Assembly (NCBI RefSeq): GCF_034064985.1
Contig: NZ_CP139249.1
Location: forward strand, 2,480,001 to 2,544,000
Source: Acinetobacter pittii
GTDB lineage: Bacteria; Pseudomonadota; Gammaproteobacteria; Pseudomonadales; Moraxellaceae
Length of the DNA stretch: 64,000 bases
Direction: 5' to 3'
Shown: positions 36,426-44,336 of the stretch, in pieces
Layout: every line of letters begins with the position of its first letter
How positions within the stretch are numbered: the stretch's first letter is position 1
Made by a program: the position numbers and the translations under genes
The notes under the pieces: model-generated
What the model was told of the DNA's origin: nothing
Databases searched by the model: none
The model's input: only the letters and a program-made list of their open reading frames with translations

Positions 36426-36788
36426 GTGAAATTTTCCGATTTTTTAACTTTTATTGGAATGGTCTGGTTCAGCTTATTCTTTATCTATATTGTTTGGATC
36501 TTTTTTCTTAAAAGTCTGGTACATAAATTTTTAATTTATAAACGAGGAATAATTACTTCTGCCGAGGTCGTATATTTTCAGGACTCATTAGCTAAGGTGC
36601 AATATCGCCCTTTATGTTATTTCAAATTGAAATTTCAATCTGAGCAAGGCCAAATCATTACTGAAAATCTAAAGGTGCTTATTGCTAAGCAAGATCACTA
36701 TAAATATAAACTGGGTAGTATTATCAAAATTAAATATGATCCCAAAAATTTAAAGAATATTTCGATATTGGGTGAAGTGATGATTTAG
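36426..36788 (+). CDS. Small membrane protein, DUF3592-like
   Basis: 120 residues from a GTG start. One or two N-terminal membrane segments (about residues 8-33) are followed by a beta-rich domain GIITSAEVVYFQDSLAKVQYRPLCYFKLKF...YKLGSIIKIKYDPKNLKNI. The V-x-Y-R-P...F-x-[LV]-x-F and G-x-x-[IV]-x-[IV]-x-Y-[DN]-P pattern is that of DUF3592. Function unknown. It converges on the glycosyltransferase gene, with only four bases between the stops. Confidence 0.7.
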   Translation: MKFSDFLTFIGMVWFSLFFIYIVWIFFLKSLVHKFLIYKRGIITSAEVVYFQDSLAKVQYRPLCYFKLKFQSEQGQIITENLKVLIAKQDHYKYKLGSIIKIKYDPKNLKNISILGEVMI

Positions 36789-36792
36789 GTCA

Positions 36793-37437
36793 TTAGAGAT
36801 TATTTAAAAAGTAGGATAAACCTTGAGGTGCGCGCCCATTTAAACGACTACTTGTAGTTACTCGAACCAGATTGCTCCAAGTAATATTGCAACAATGCTT
36901 GATCAATTTTTTAATTAAAGACACGTCTTCATGACATGAAATAGGCTCAAAGCCACCGACCAAAAGGTAGACTTCTGCACTAAAACTTAAATTTGCCCCG
37001 TGAATATGCGCGTGATCCATTTCATCTTTATAGTGTGCTAAATATTTCTGCTGTTTCGTTATAGAGAGATGACTAAAATCGTCTAGCGTTACAGTGCCGC
37101 AAATTGCATCTGTGGGTTGGTGCTGGATTTGATAGCGCAGCCAATCAGGGCTGACAACGGTGTCTGCATCGGTACATGCAATCCAAGTTACATCACGCCC
37201 GATTAAATGGCGAATACCTAAGTCTCTCGCTTGCCCAACACATGCATAGTCACATTCAATCCAATTGATTTGATGGCTTTGTACGATCAAACGCGACTGA
37301 TCTGTACAGCTATCGAGTACAACAAGCACTTCTACGTCATAACCGTGAATGTTATCTATCGCCACCTGAATAGACTGTAGACAGGCAGATAAATAGTACT
37401 CTTCGTTATGCGCTGGAATGACGATACCTATTTTCAT
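36793..37437 (-). CDS. Family 2 glycosyltransferase
   Basis: 214 residues, GT-A fold, no membrane span. MKIGIVIPAHNEEYYLSACLQSI binds the nucleotide, VLVVLDSCTDQSRLI follows, and the metal-binding D-x-D is in ACTDADTVVSPDWL. FEPISCHEDVSLIKKL supplies the catalytic-base-like Asp region (E/D-D). I start at 37437 because the ATG overlaps the methyltransferase stop by 4 bases (ATGA); the longer frame to 37482 lies inside the methyltransferase. Last gene of the four-gene cluster. Donor and acceptor unknown. Confidence 0.9.
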   Translation of the reverse strand: MKIGIVIPAHNEEYYLSACLQSIQVAIDNIHGYDVEVLVVLDSCTDQSRLIVQSHQINWIECDYACVGQARDLGIRHLIGRDVTWIACTDADTVVSPDWLRYQIQHQPTDAICGTVTLDDFSHLSITKQQKYLAHYKDEMDHAHIHGANLSFSAEVYLLVGGFEPISCHEDVSLIKKLIKHCCNITWSNLVRVTTSSRLNGRAPQGLSYFLNNL

Positions 37438-38033
37438 CTTAGTTTTTCCTGCTGTGCTAAAGAGGAAGTGTTCGCCGTCCATAGATCAATCATAAAATCT
37501 GGATCGTTTAAGCTGAGGTAGTGATGAAATGGGAAATATTGCTGAAAAGCTTGATGGACTTGCTCGGCATTTAACTCAAAATCTTGAATCTCATGACGCC
37601 AGTGGCAACACAGAATTTCACCGTCATCATTTAAACTATGTTTTAACTTTTCAATAAACTGATGTAATTCATCTGCCGACAAGTAATAGGCCATCTCACT
37701 AATTAAAATCAGATCAAATTTTTGAATTGAGTAGTCTTCGGGTATTTTTCTATTTTCAACCACAACATGCTCAAATTCTTGTAGCCGTGTGGATGCCAGT
37801 TGAACAGCACGCTCAGAGACATCTATACACACTAACTTCTCAGCTCTTTGCGCTAAATGAAAACTTAAATGACCATTTGAACACCCCACCTCAAGCACCT
37901 TTGGATAGCGAGGCTTTGTCAGCAGCGCGAGACAAATTTGTCTTTTTCGGGCTTCATACCAGTGAGCGTCATAGCCCCATGGATCACTGGTATGACGATA
38001 TAAATCTTCAAAGTACATGCGAGAATGAATCAC
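37434..38033 (-). CDS. SAM-dependent methyltransferase (NodS-like)
   Basis: 199 residues. It opens with YFEDLYRHTSDPWGYDAHWYEARKR, the lead of the NodS-like family (DPW-[GD]), then motif I VLEVGCSNGHLSFHLA, VCIDVSERAVQLA, and the acidic FDLILISEMAYYL. NodS N-methylates a deacetylated glucosamine, so a similar order of deacetylation then methylation is attractive here because the next gene upstream is a PIG-L deacetylase. It overlaps that gene by 26 bases and the glycosyltransferase by 4. Confidence 0.9.
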   Translation of the reverse strand: MIHSRMYFEDLYRHTSDPWGYDAHWYEARKRQICLALLTKPRYPKVLEVGCSNGHLSFHLAQRAEKLVCIDVSERAVQLASTRLQEFEHVVVENRKIPEDYSIQKFDLILISEMAYYLSADELHQFIEKLKHSLNDDGEILCCHWRHEIQDFELNAEQVHQAFQQYFPFHHYLSLNDPDFMIDLWTANTSSLAQQEKLR

Positions 38034-38802
38034 TCAAATAAACCTCATAAGGCATTAAAAGACGATTAATCGCACTTGGAGAGAGAACGGCGGCGTTCCC
38101 CGTGCTTTCATCTGCTTCTAGTTGGGTTTTAAACTGCAAAATTGCTTGATGTTTTTTAGTTAGCTGTTCTTGTGTTAAGGAAAATGCTTTTGCTCGGTGC
38201 CAATCAATGCGAGGGTCTAAAGGCTTTGCCCAATGCCAAGCCCAAATTAATACGTGTAAACATAGGAGTTGCTTAGCAGTTGCATAGGCTTGTACGGTTT
38301 TACCCACTGCTTCATGGTCTGGATGTCCATCAAATTCATAACTACAAATTAGAATATCTTTGGCTTGAACCATCTGATCTAGATACTGCCAGAGTTGCTC
38401 GGTTTGCAAATGAATCTGACCATCTAACAAATTAAGCTCTACATGTTCGGTTGACTCTGCTACGTCTAGACAATTTAAGGCCTCCAAGCTTTCTTGTGGA
38501 CGAAGAATATTGAGCTGATCTGGAGGATATTTTGTAGAGTTAGGGTGGCTTTGTGTGCCGTTACTGACAGCTAAAACCACTATTTTACAATTCAGCGTGA
38601 TCAGTTGCTGCATTAACCCGCCACAGCCAAGCACTTCATCATCAGGATGTGGAGCGACAATCACCACTCTTTTAGAACGAAATAACTCAAGATCTAAAGG
38701 CGCTAGCGGATGATCTTTAAATACATTTAACCATTGCTCTTTGGCCGTGCCCTCACCAAAAATAACGCGGTCTTCAACCAAAGGATGTTTTAAAGTTCCC
38801 AT
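38008..38802 (-). CDS. PIG-L (LmbE/MshB/BshB) family deacetylase
   Basis: 264 residues. Zinc-dependent N-deacetylase fold: the AHPDDE-type motif is APHPDDEVLGCGG and the second ligand site is DGHPDHEAVG. Relatives deacetylate N-acetylglucosaminyl compounds (GlcNAc-PI, GlcNAc-inositol, GlcNAc-malate). No signal peptide, so cytosolic. Overlaps the acyl-CoA dehydrogenase-like gene by 13 bases and the methyltransferase by 26 bases. Confidence 0.93.
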   Translation of the reverse strand: MGTLKHPLVEDRVIFGEGTAKEQWLNVFKDHPLAPLDLELFRSKRVVIVAPHPDDEVLGCGGLMQQLITLNCKIVVLAVSNGTQSHPNSTKYPPDQLNILRPQESLEALNCLDVAESTEHVELNLLDGQIHLQTEQLWQYLDQMVQAKDILICSYEFDGHPDHEAVGKTVQAYATAKQLLCLHVLIWAWHWAKPLDPRIDWHRAKAFSLTQEQLTKKHQAILQFKTQLEADESTGNAAVLSPSAINRLLMPYEVYLSDSFSHVL

Positions 38803-39803
38803 AGGCTTTGCTCCGACACACAGAGTTCTGCAATTTGCTCATAGTCAAAAGCAGCATGACTTTGCCTGATAAACACTGGCAAATCTGCCATGAGCTGAGC
38901 AAATGTCGCATCTTCACAAAAAGGACGTGCGCCTAAAGCTTTCCCTACCCGCTCAATAACATCCAGACAACATTGTTCTGTTTGGGCACGTAATATGCGT
39001 ATTTCCCGTTCATGACTTAGCGTTGGTTTATGGTCAATCAACTCGGCAACATATTGAAAATAGTGTTTAGTGATTTCTAATTGCTGAGCGACCACGCCTA
39101 AATACAATTTTTTATACGGATTAGGATTTGCCTGACAACTTTCTTGCAAATAACCCGCTAAGCGCACGGCGGCACCATACCAACAGGCCGCAACACCTGC
39201 TGCACCATGCCAAAAACCTGGACGTTTTAAATAACTATTTGGCTGACCTATTGCCGTAACAGGGGTATTTTTAAAAGCTACTTGCGCGGTCTGTGTGGCA
39301 TGCATGCCTACAGCATGCCAGTGGCTTAAATCGGTCGTTATGGATGGATGACTTAAGTCGGCAATACAAAGCTGCGCCTGCCCCTGCTGATCTTTATAAC
39401 TCATTAAAGCTTTTTGGATAAACTCCGCGCCAGAGCACCACGGTTTAATGCCACTACAGAGGTCATTAGTTACATGCAAAGGCGCTGGTCCACCATCAGC
39501 TGCCCAAACCGCCCAAGTCTTGTTATCTATTTCTTGTTGATAACCCAATTCATTTAAAATGCTTAAAGCATCGCAATGAGACTCAAAAAGCTTAGCTAGA
39601 CTTAAATCCACCCCAGCAATCTGCCCAAAAATTTGCCAACGTTGATAAGTCTGCCCCGAAGCTGGATGAGGTAAATTTTTTGTTACATTGATTAATTGAT
39701 AGAGCAAACTAATACGCAGCTTACTTTTAACCTCAGCTGAGGCAGTTTCAAATTCATTCAAGATACTCAAAATTGTCATGTTTATAGGTATTTTGATATT
39801 CAT
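38790..39803 (-). CDS. Acyl-CoA dehydrogenase-like protein
   Basis: 337 residues, shorter than the usual 380-400. The middle strand domain (PLHVTNDLCSGIKPWCSGAEFIQKALMSYKDQQG) and helical C-terminal part (GAAVRLAGYLQES, EREIRILRAQTEQCCLDVIERVGKALGARPF) resemble flavin-dependent acyl-CoA dehydrogenases, including the W-C-S-G-[AG] flavin-loop region. I cannot identify the catalytic Glu with confidence. First gene of a four-gene overlapping cluster. No clear ribosome binding site; the Met at residue 9 is an alternative start. Confidence 0.8.
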   Translation of the reverse strand: MNIKIPINMTILSILNEFETASAEVKSKLRISLLYQLINVTKNLPHPASGQTYQRWQIFGQIAGVDLSLAKLFESHCDALSILNELGYQQEIDNKTWAVWAADGGPAPLHVTNDLCSGIKPWCSGAEFIQKALMSYKDQQGQAQLCIADLSHPSITTDLSHWHAVGMHATQTAQVAFKNTPVTAIGQPNSYLKRPGFWHGAAGVAACWYGAAVRLAGYLQESCQANPNPYKKLYLGVVAQQLEITKHYFQYVAELIDHKPTLSHEREIRILRAQTEQCCLDVIERVGKALGARPFCEDATFAQLMADLPVFIRQSHAAFDYEQIAELCVSEQSLWEL

Positions 39804-40052
39804 TGCAAATAATTATTTATAAGACTTAACTCAACCATAACTAAATATTTCTGTTTAAATAAACACGTAAATTGTAATAAAAAGAAAAATAATATTAGTT
39901 TTATATCCAATTATTTCATTGTTATCCAAATATTCCTATTAAGTGAACTTATAATCCGATCATGTAAGGTTTATTAAAAACCCAACATTTAAGCGATTAT
40001 TTAAAGTAGTTTAGTTCTTACCGTTTTTCTATTTCCAAAGAAGAGGTCCAAA

Positions 40053-40286
40053 ATGAATACTTTAAATATTAATGATATTAAAAAACATGCTGATGTCATT
40101 GCTTCATGTGGCACAAAAGTAGGAACTGTCGACCATCTTGATGGTGAGAACCAACTCAAACTCACCCGAGATGAAAGTGGCCAACATCACCTTATCCCTA
40201 CTGGATGGATTGGGGAAGTCAAAGAAAACCAAGTCATTCTGAATAAAAATTCAGAAGAAGTTAAAGAGCAATGGCAAGCGATCTAG
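40053..40286 (+). CDS. DUF2171 domain protein
   Basis: 77 residues. INDIKKHADVIASCGTKVGTVDHLDGENQLKLTRDESGQHHLIPTGWIGEV is the PRC-barrel-like DUF2171 pattern (H-x-V-x-x-[SC]-x-G-x-x-[VI]-G-x-V-D). Good ribosome binding site (GAGG). Function unknown; relatives are common in stress-tolerant bacteria. Confidence 0.88.
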   Translation: MNTLNINDIKKHADVIASCGTKVGTVDHLDGENQLKLTRDESGQHHLIPTGWIGEVKENQVILNKNSEEVKEQWQAI

Positions 40287-40396
40287 GCTTGAAGCACGGC
40301 GAGTTATTCACCGTGGTCATTTATAATTAAAATATTTCAGTATAAAAATAAATGAGTAGGCTTAAATTATTTTAGGCCTAAATGATAAAAATGAAG

Positions 40397-40423
40397 GCTC
40401 CTTTTTATTAAGGAGCTTTTTTT
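40397..40423 (+). terminator. Terminator after the DUF2171 gene
   Basis: GCTCCTT / AAGGAGC (40397-40403 and 40410-40416) with a 6-base loop and seven T. Confidence 0.88.
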
Positions 40424-40563
40424 ATTGCATAAGCTTCAAAAACACGAAGTGACATTGTTTTTTATCTGAACAAACCATTCAAGAGATATTTTTGTCCCTT
40501 AAGCACATGGTGATTAAGTTATCTGAATGCTAAAAATGACCCATTCGCATTAAATGAACAATT

Positions 40564-41523
40564 ATGAATAGGGTGACGGATATGCTCACAGGGAATCATC
40601 AGCTTAAAGCAAGAAAAGTACATTTTGATTTTGCGGAGTCATCCGTCTGCTGGATGCCGAATGATCCTCTATGCTCTCATGTCGCCAATGGCATTAACAT
40701 GCTCTTGCCGGCTGGTGAATTTTGGTTTTGCCGTGTGTTTAATAAAACCCTGCCTTTGATTACCGATGAAGCACTAAAACAAGAAGTGATTGGATTTGTC
40801 CGCCAAGAAGCTGCTCATGCACGTGCCCATGAAAAAGCACAGGACTTCTTACGTGAAAATGGTTACGACATTCAAGAAACACTCAACCGTGCCCATTTTG
40901 TTTTTAACATTTTATTGGGTGACAAACCTTTAGGCATACCTTTTTTAAAAGGTGAAAAGCTAGATGAATATTGGTTACTTTTTCGGGTAGGTGTGATCGC
41001 CGCAATCGAGCACTTTACCGGAACTATTGGTCAATGGACACTCGACAGTAATACTTGGGACCAAGCTGACCCTGCCATGGCAGATTTATTCCGTTGGCAT
41101 TTGGCTGAAGAAGTTGAACATCGATGTGTTGCTTACGATTTATTTGAGCATCTCTTAACAAACAAATTTGGTTTTTATGTGTCGCGCCAAGTGATTATGG
41201 CGGCGGTTTTCCCACTGTTTATTTACTTCCTTGCTGACTTTGCCCGTAGTCTAGGTAAGCAGGATTTAGAGCACGAGGATATTCAAAAACTAATGCGCCG
41301 TGGCTACTTCAAAATTATTCGTGAATTTGAAAAAACCGCGACTCGCTCAGACAACTTACCGACCATAAAATATTTGTGGAAAGCGACCTTAAGATGGGTT
41401 TCTCCAAAATTTAACCCGCTTCATGAGGGAGACACCGCGCAAGCTTTAGCTTATATGGCTCGCTCGCCTGCGGTTCAATATTTTGAAGGAATGCATTCTG
41501 CAAAATCTGTGTCATTAAGTTAA
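40564..41523 (+). CDS. Metal-dependent hydrolase, PF10118 family
   Basis: 319 residues. The family is recognised by a ferritin-like array of Glu and His: EVIGFVRQEAAHARAHEKAQ, IAAIEHFTGTIGQW and WHLAEEVEHRCVAYDLFEHL. These would bind a two-metal centre. A hydrophobic stretch (QVIMAAVFPLFIYFLADFA) suggests membrane association. The physiological reaction is unknown to me. Monocistronic, with a terminator directly downstream. Confidence 0.88.
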   Translation: MNRVTDMLTGNHQLKARKVHFDFAESSVCWMPNDPLCSHVANGINMLLPAGEFWFCRVFNKTLPLITDEALKQEVIGFVRQEAAHARAHEKAQDFLRENGYDIQETLNRAHFVFNILLGDKPLGIPFLKGEKLDEYWLLFRVGVIAAIEHFTGTIGQWTLDSNTWDQADPAMADLFRWHLAEEVEHRCVAYDLFEHLLTNKFGFYVSRQVIMAAVFPLFIYFLADFARSLGKQDLEHEDIQKLMRRGYFKIIREFEKTATRSDNLPTIKYLWKATLRWVSPKFNPLHEGDTAQALAYMARSPAVQYFEGMHSAKSVSLS

Positions 41524-41535
41524 ACATTCTGAAAT

Positions 41536-41565
41536 AAAAGCCCCTGAGTTGGGGCTTTTTTTTAA
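41536..41565 (+). terminator. Terminator after the PF10118 hydrolase gene
   Basis: AAAAGCCCC - TGAGTT - GGGGCTTTT, followed by more T. It can also end the convergent TetR transcript. Confidence 0.9.
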
Positions 41566-41577
41566 GGTTTTATCTGA

Positions 41578-42132
41578 TTAAGCCAAGTTTAAAAAGAAAT
41601 AATCTAATAATCGTGCTCTATCATCTACACTATTTGTGCCTAAAAGCTGAACCATCGCGCCATCAATCATAAATAAAAACATATAAGCATCTTGGACCGA
41701 AGCGGTCGATTTGAGTGTTAAAAGCAGCTTATATATTTCCTCAATAAACCAGTTTCTGTAGTCAACCACAATTTTATAGGCAACTGGATAAAGCTTTTCA
41801 ATTTCAAAAATTGCCTTAAATGGCAAACGGTAAAAACCATCTAAATTGGCATGTAGAAAGTAAATCTCCTTAAGTTTATCGAGCACCATTTGTCCATTGT
41901 AGGAATAGAGAATTGAAAATACTTTATCTTTTAGCGCATCTTTCTGGAAAGTAAGACTCATCTCAATGAGACGTTCTTTTGAATGGAAGATTTTATAAAA
42001 CGTAGTTTTAGACACTTGTGCTTCAGCAATAATTCGATCAACACCGATTTTTTGAAACCCATCTTGATTAAATAAGTCTTTTGCTACGTGAAGCACTTTT
42101 AATGCTGTAAAGGAAGATTGTAAATTTGGCAT
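41578..42132 (-). CDS. TetR-family transcriptional regulator
   Basis: 184 residues. HTH: ALKVLHVAKDLFNQDGFQKIGVDRIIAEAQVSKTTFYKIFHSKERLIEMSL. The C-terminal part is helical with several aromatic residues (YRLPFKAIFEIEKLYPVAYKIVVDYRNWF). It converges on the PF10118 hydrolase gene, a plausible but unproven target. Confidence 0.88.
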   Translation of the reverse strand: MPNLQSSFTALKVLHVAKDLFNQDGFQKIGVDRIIAEAQVSKTTFYKIFHSKERLIEMSLTFQKDALKDKVFSILYSYNGQMVLDKLKEIYFLHANLDGFYRLPFKAIFEIEKLYPVAYKIVVDYRNWFIEEIYKLLLTLKSTASVQDAYMFLFMIDGAMVQLLGTNSVDDRARLLDYFFLNLA

Positions 42133-42440
42133 AGATATACCGCTTAAAATAATTTTTTGTTGTATGTAAATGAGATAGAAATACCGTCACTCTTAAAATG
42201 AGTGCTAAAAACAGACATGAATAAGCAGCACCAAAACGGCGTGCTCACCTATCTCGGGTTTTATTGTTGCTATGATTTTTAGTCGTAACGATTCTTAAGG
42301 CGTAGAAAACCTAGAGTCGGTTAAACCGTTTTAAAGACCAGTTAGGCGGTATAAAAGAGAGTTTGGCAAAGGCCATTAAAGAAGAAATAGTACGCATGAG
42401 CGGACTCCTTTGGCTATAAAGAAGCTTCACTACATTACTG
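42133..42440. other. Intergenic sequence left of the structured RNA element
   Basis: About 300 bases between the TetR start and the C4-like element. Open frames that cross it on the minus strand (to 42659) are by-products of the structured element. It presumably carries the TetR promoter. Confidence 0.4.
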
Positions 42441-42447
42441 TCAAATA

Positions 42448-42670
42448 ATGGTGGTGAAACGAGAGAAGGTTGACAGACTGATAGCCAAAAGATCAGCACA
42501 CCCGAAGGTGTCCCCCTCCCGTTCCACCGCAGAGGGGGCACGCAGGGATGCCCACAAAAAAGAGAGACTTTTTCGTGTGCGTTGGCTATCCGACCTGTCA
42601 AAGTCGACTGGCAATGTGGCCAGCAGGCAAAGGATAATCGGAGGGGTTTTAGGTGTCAATGTGATATTGG
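42448..42670 (+). ncRNA. Structured RNA element resembling phage C4 antisense RNA
   Basis: A two-part long-range stem closes the element: TTGACAG (42470-42476) with CTGTCAA (42595-42601), and GATAGCCAA (42480-42488) with TTGGCTATC (42582-42590). Inside are ACACC-CGAA-GGTGT (42498-42511) and CCCCCTC / GAGGGGG (42512-42518 and 42532-42538). I recall near-identical sequences repeated in many Acinetobacter genomes and reported as C4-like small RNAs; on genome annotation they are often mistaken for small proteins. The strand is chosen from that memory and not proven. Confidence 0.6.
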
Positions 42671-42779
42671 CTACAAATAAAGCTTTAAAAACATGAATAA
42701 AAAGATTTATTAATACCTTAGAGAATGCTTTTCTTTTTTTAGATTTAAAAATGTAAGGTAAACTTAAAAATGCACTTCG

Positions 42780-43202
42780 TTATATTAATTCATTAAGACT
42801 TTGGATACCGAGTTTTACGCCATAGCTACCTTCACTATCGCTATTAAGCCAACCACCATTAATTAAAGCTGGCACAGTCTTATTTATCACTTTACCCGCT
42901 AATAATTTGGCATCATCTCTACTTAAATAGCCAACTGTTAAACCATTAATTTCAATTTTAACTGCGTTCTTGTCATAAGCATTAAAAGGTTCAGAAACAA
43001 CTCTAGCCATTACTTCTACATATTTTGACTTTTCTTGTTTAGGCCCAGCAATCTTTCTTAAATTTGCTTGATAAGATTGCTCCCCAACAATATCAACCAA
43101 ATAGACTATTGATCTTTCATCAGTGAGATTTTTCTTCTTATGCTTTTTACTTAATATTAAAAATAAAACCAATAAGCCAAATACTCCCAATATCATTTCC
43201 AT
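42780..43202 (-). CDS. HIRAN-domain-like protein with N-terminal membrane anchor
   Basis: 140 residues. One N-terminal hydrophobic helix (MILGVFGLLVLFLILS) then a basic stretch. Residues about 33-138 resemble a HIRAN domain: VDIVGEQSYQANLRKIAG, ARVVSEPFNAYDKNAVKIEINGLTVGYLSRDDAKLL, LINGGW, SYGVKLGI. HIRAN domains bind DNA ends or are found with nucleases and helicases; a membrane-anchored form is unusual. Followed on the same strand upstream by the YHYH peptide gene, which has its own terminator. Confidence 0.75.
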   Translation of the reverse strand: MEMILGVFGLLVLFLILSKKHKKKNLTDERSIVYLVDIVGEQSYQANLRKIAGPKQEKSKYVEVMARVVSEPFNAYDKNAVKIEINGLTVGYLSRDDAKLLAGKVINKTVPALINGGWLNSDSEGSYGVKLGIQSLNELI

Positions 43203-43249
43203 TCTTTTTTCCTCTTATTATTCATAAAAAATATAAAACTAAAAATATT

Positions 43250-43282
43250 AAAAAGAGTAAACCAGAAGTCAGCTTACTCTTT
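43250..43282 (-). terminator. Terminator of the YHYH peptide gene
   Basis: AAAGAGTAA / TTACTCTTT (43252-43260 and 43274-43282); on the minus strand T-rich sequence follows. Confidence 0.65.
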
Positions 43283-43293
43283 CATACCCTTAT

Positions 43294-43419
43294 TTAATGA
43301 CAATGATGGTCACCTGTTTTACTATTTGTATGGCATCCTTTAGAGTTTGTACCCCCAGAATGAGCATTAACCTGTGTAACTGCTAAACCGATTAGACAAA
43401 TGAATAAAAGTTTTTTCAT
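43294..43419 (-). CDS. 41-residue secreted YHYH-type peptide
   Basis: A signal peptide MKKLLFICLIGLAVTQVNA precedes the mature HSGGTNSKGCHTNSKTGDHHCH. The pattern H-S-G-G-T-[DN]-[SK]-x-G-C-H-x-[ND]-x-x-T-G-x-[YH]-H-C-H is that of YHYH-domain proteins, usually attached to nucleases or found alone. The His and Cys could bind metal. Start codon has GGAAATAAACTC upstream. Small enough to be missed by standard gene callers. Confidence 0.8.
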   Translation of the reverse strand: MKKLLFICLIGLAVTQVNAHSGGTNSKGCHTNSKTGDHHCH

Positions 43420-43573
43420 GAGTTTATTTCCTTCAAGTTGGAATTATAATTGAGTTTTTATTGTACAAAATAAAATTATTAAGCTTTGATAAAACAGATG
43501 AGTGACTTATAAACTTTAGTCTAGTTTTTATTTATAACCATTTTATTGAAATATTCATTTAAAAAGATAAAGC

Positions 43574-44116
43574 ATGAAAATTTGTATTGTAGGCCCTTCT
43601 GGTGCTGGTAAAACAACTATCGCTAATAAATTAGCCCAGCAATTAAAGATATCAACTCATCCATTTGATGAGATCTACTGGAATATAAGTGGAAGTGAGT
43701 TTGTAAAGAATTCGGAAGAAAAGATCTCACTGGGTATTAAAGAAATTATCTTACAAGATAGCTGGATTGTAGAGGGAGCTTACGACAAACGTTTGCTTCC
43801 ATTATTGCTTGAAAGCTCATTAATTTTAAAGTTGGAAGTTCCTTTTTATTTAAGAACAAGAAGGCTACTACAACGTTACTTAAAGTCTGTAGCTACAGGC
43901 AAAAAACCTAAAGAAACTTTAAAAAATACAATCGAGCTAATTCGGTTTTCATATAGCTTTGAGCAACGTTTAGAAAATTTCTTAAGTAGTCATACTCAAC
44001 TCTCTAGCAAGGTTATTTCTATTTGTGACTTTTCAACAGCTATTCAGGTGGTCCAAACAAACTTCAATAATTTATGTGACCCATTGAATCATGATGACAA
44101 AACGAAAGCGGGTTAA
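43574..44116 (+). CDS. P-loop kinase-like protein (adenylate-kinase/topology-modulation type)
   Basis: 180 residues. Walker A is GPSGAGKTT at residues 7-15; the DEIYW (HPFDEIYWN) and SWIVEGAYDKRL segments and the Arg-rich lid region (YLRTRRLLQRYL) resemble small AAA_17/FlaR-like putative kinases. No signal peptide. It is preceded by a poor ribosome binding site and stands alone. Substrate unknown. Confidence 0.8.
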   Translation: MKICIVGPSGAGKTTIANKLAQQLKISTHPFDEIYWNISGSEFVKNSEEKISLGIKEIILQDSWIVEGAYDKRLLPLLLESSLILKLEVPFYLRTRRLLQRYLKSVATGKKPKETLKNTIELIRFSYSFEQRLENFLSSHTQLSSKVISICDFSTAIQVVQTNFNNLCDPLNHDDKTKAG

Positions 44117-44189
44117 CAGACTCATCATCTAGTAACTTACATGCAGAAATTCTCTCTTTCCCATGCTTAAATAAAGAAAATAAAAGAAA

Positions 44190-44214
44190 TTTTAGGTGTT
44201 AATGTGATATTAGG
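44190..44214 (+). repeat. Partial copy of the C4-like element tail
   Basis: About 24 bases match 42647-42670 with two or three differences (the core shared word is AATGTGATATT, preceded by TTTTAGGTGT). The rest of the structured element is missing here. Confidence 0.55.
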
Positions 44215-44336
44215 TGGATTTTTAAGATTTATTTTCTAGTTTAATTGGCAGATTATATTTAGTAATACACCGATAAAATGGATAATTAAATCCATTTTAT
44301 CGGCTTGCTAGAATCGGTTTTTAAAACCTTATTTTT

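Noticed and set aside
42311..42696. Overlapping small ORFs on both strands at 42.3-42.7 kb
   Set aside because: They coincide with the strongly base-paired C4-like element. Coding frames on both strands of a structured repeat are better explained as by-products of the RNA sequence.
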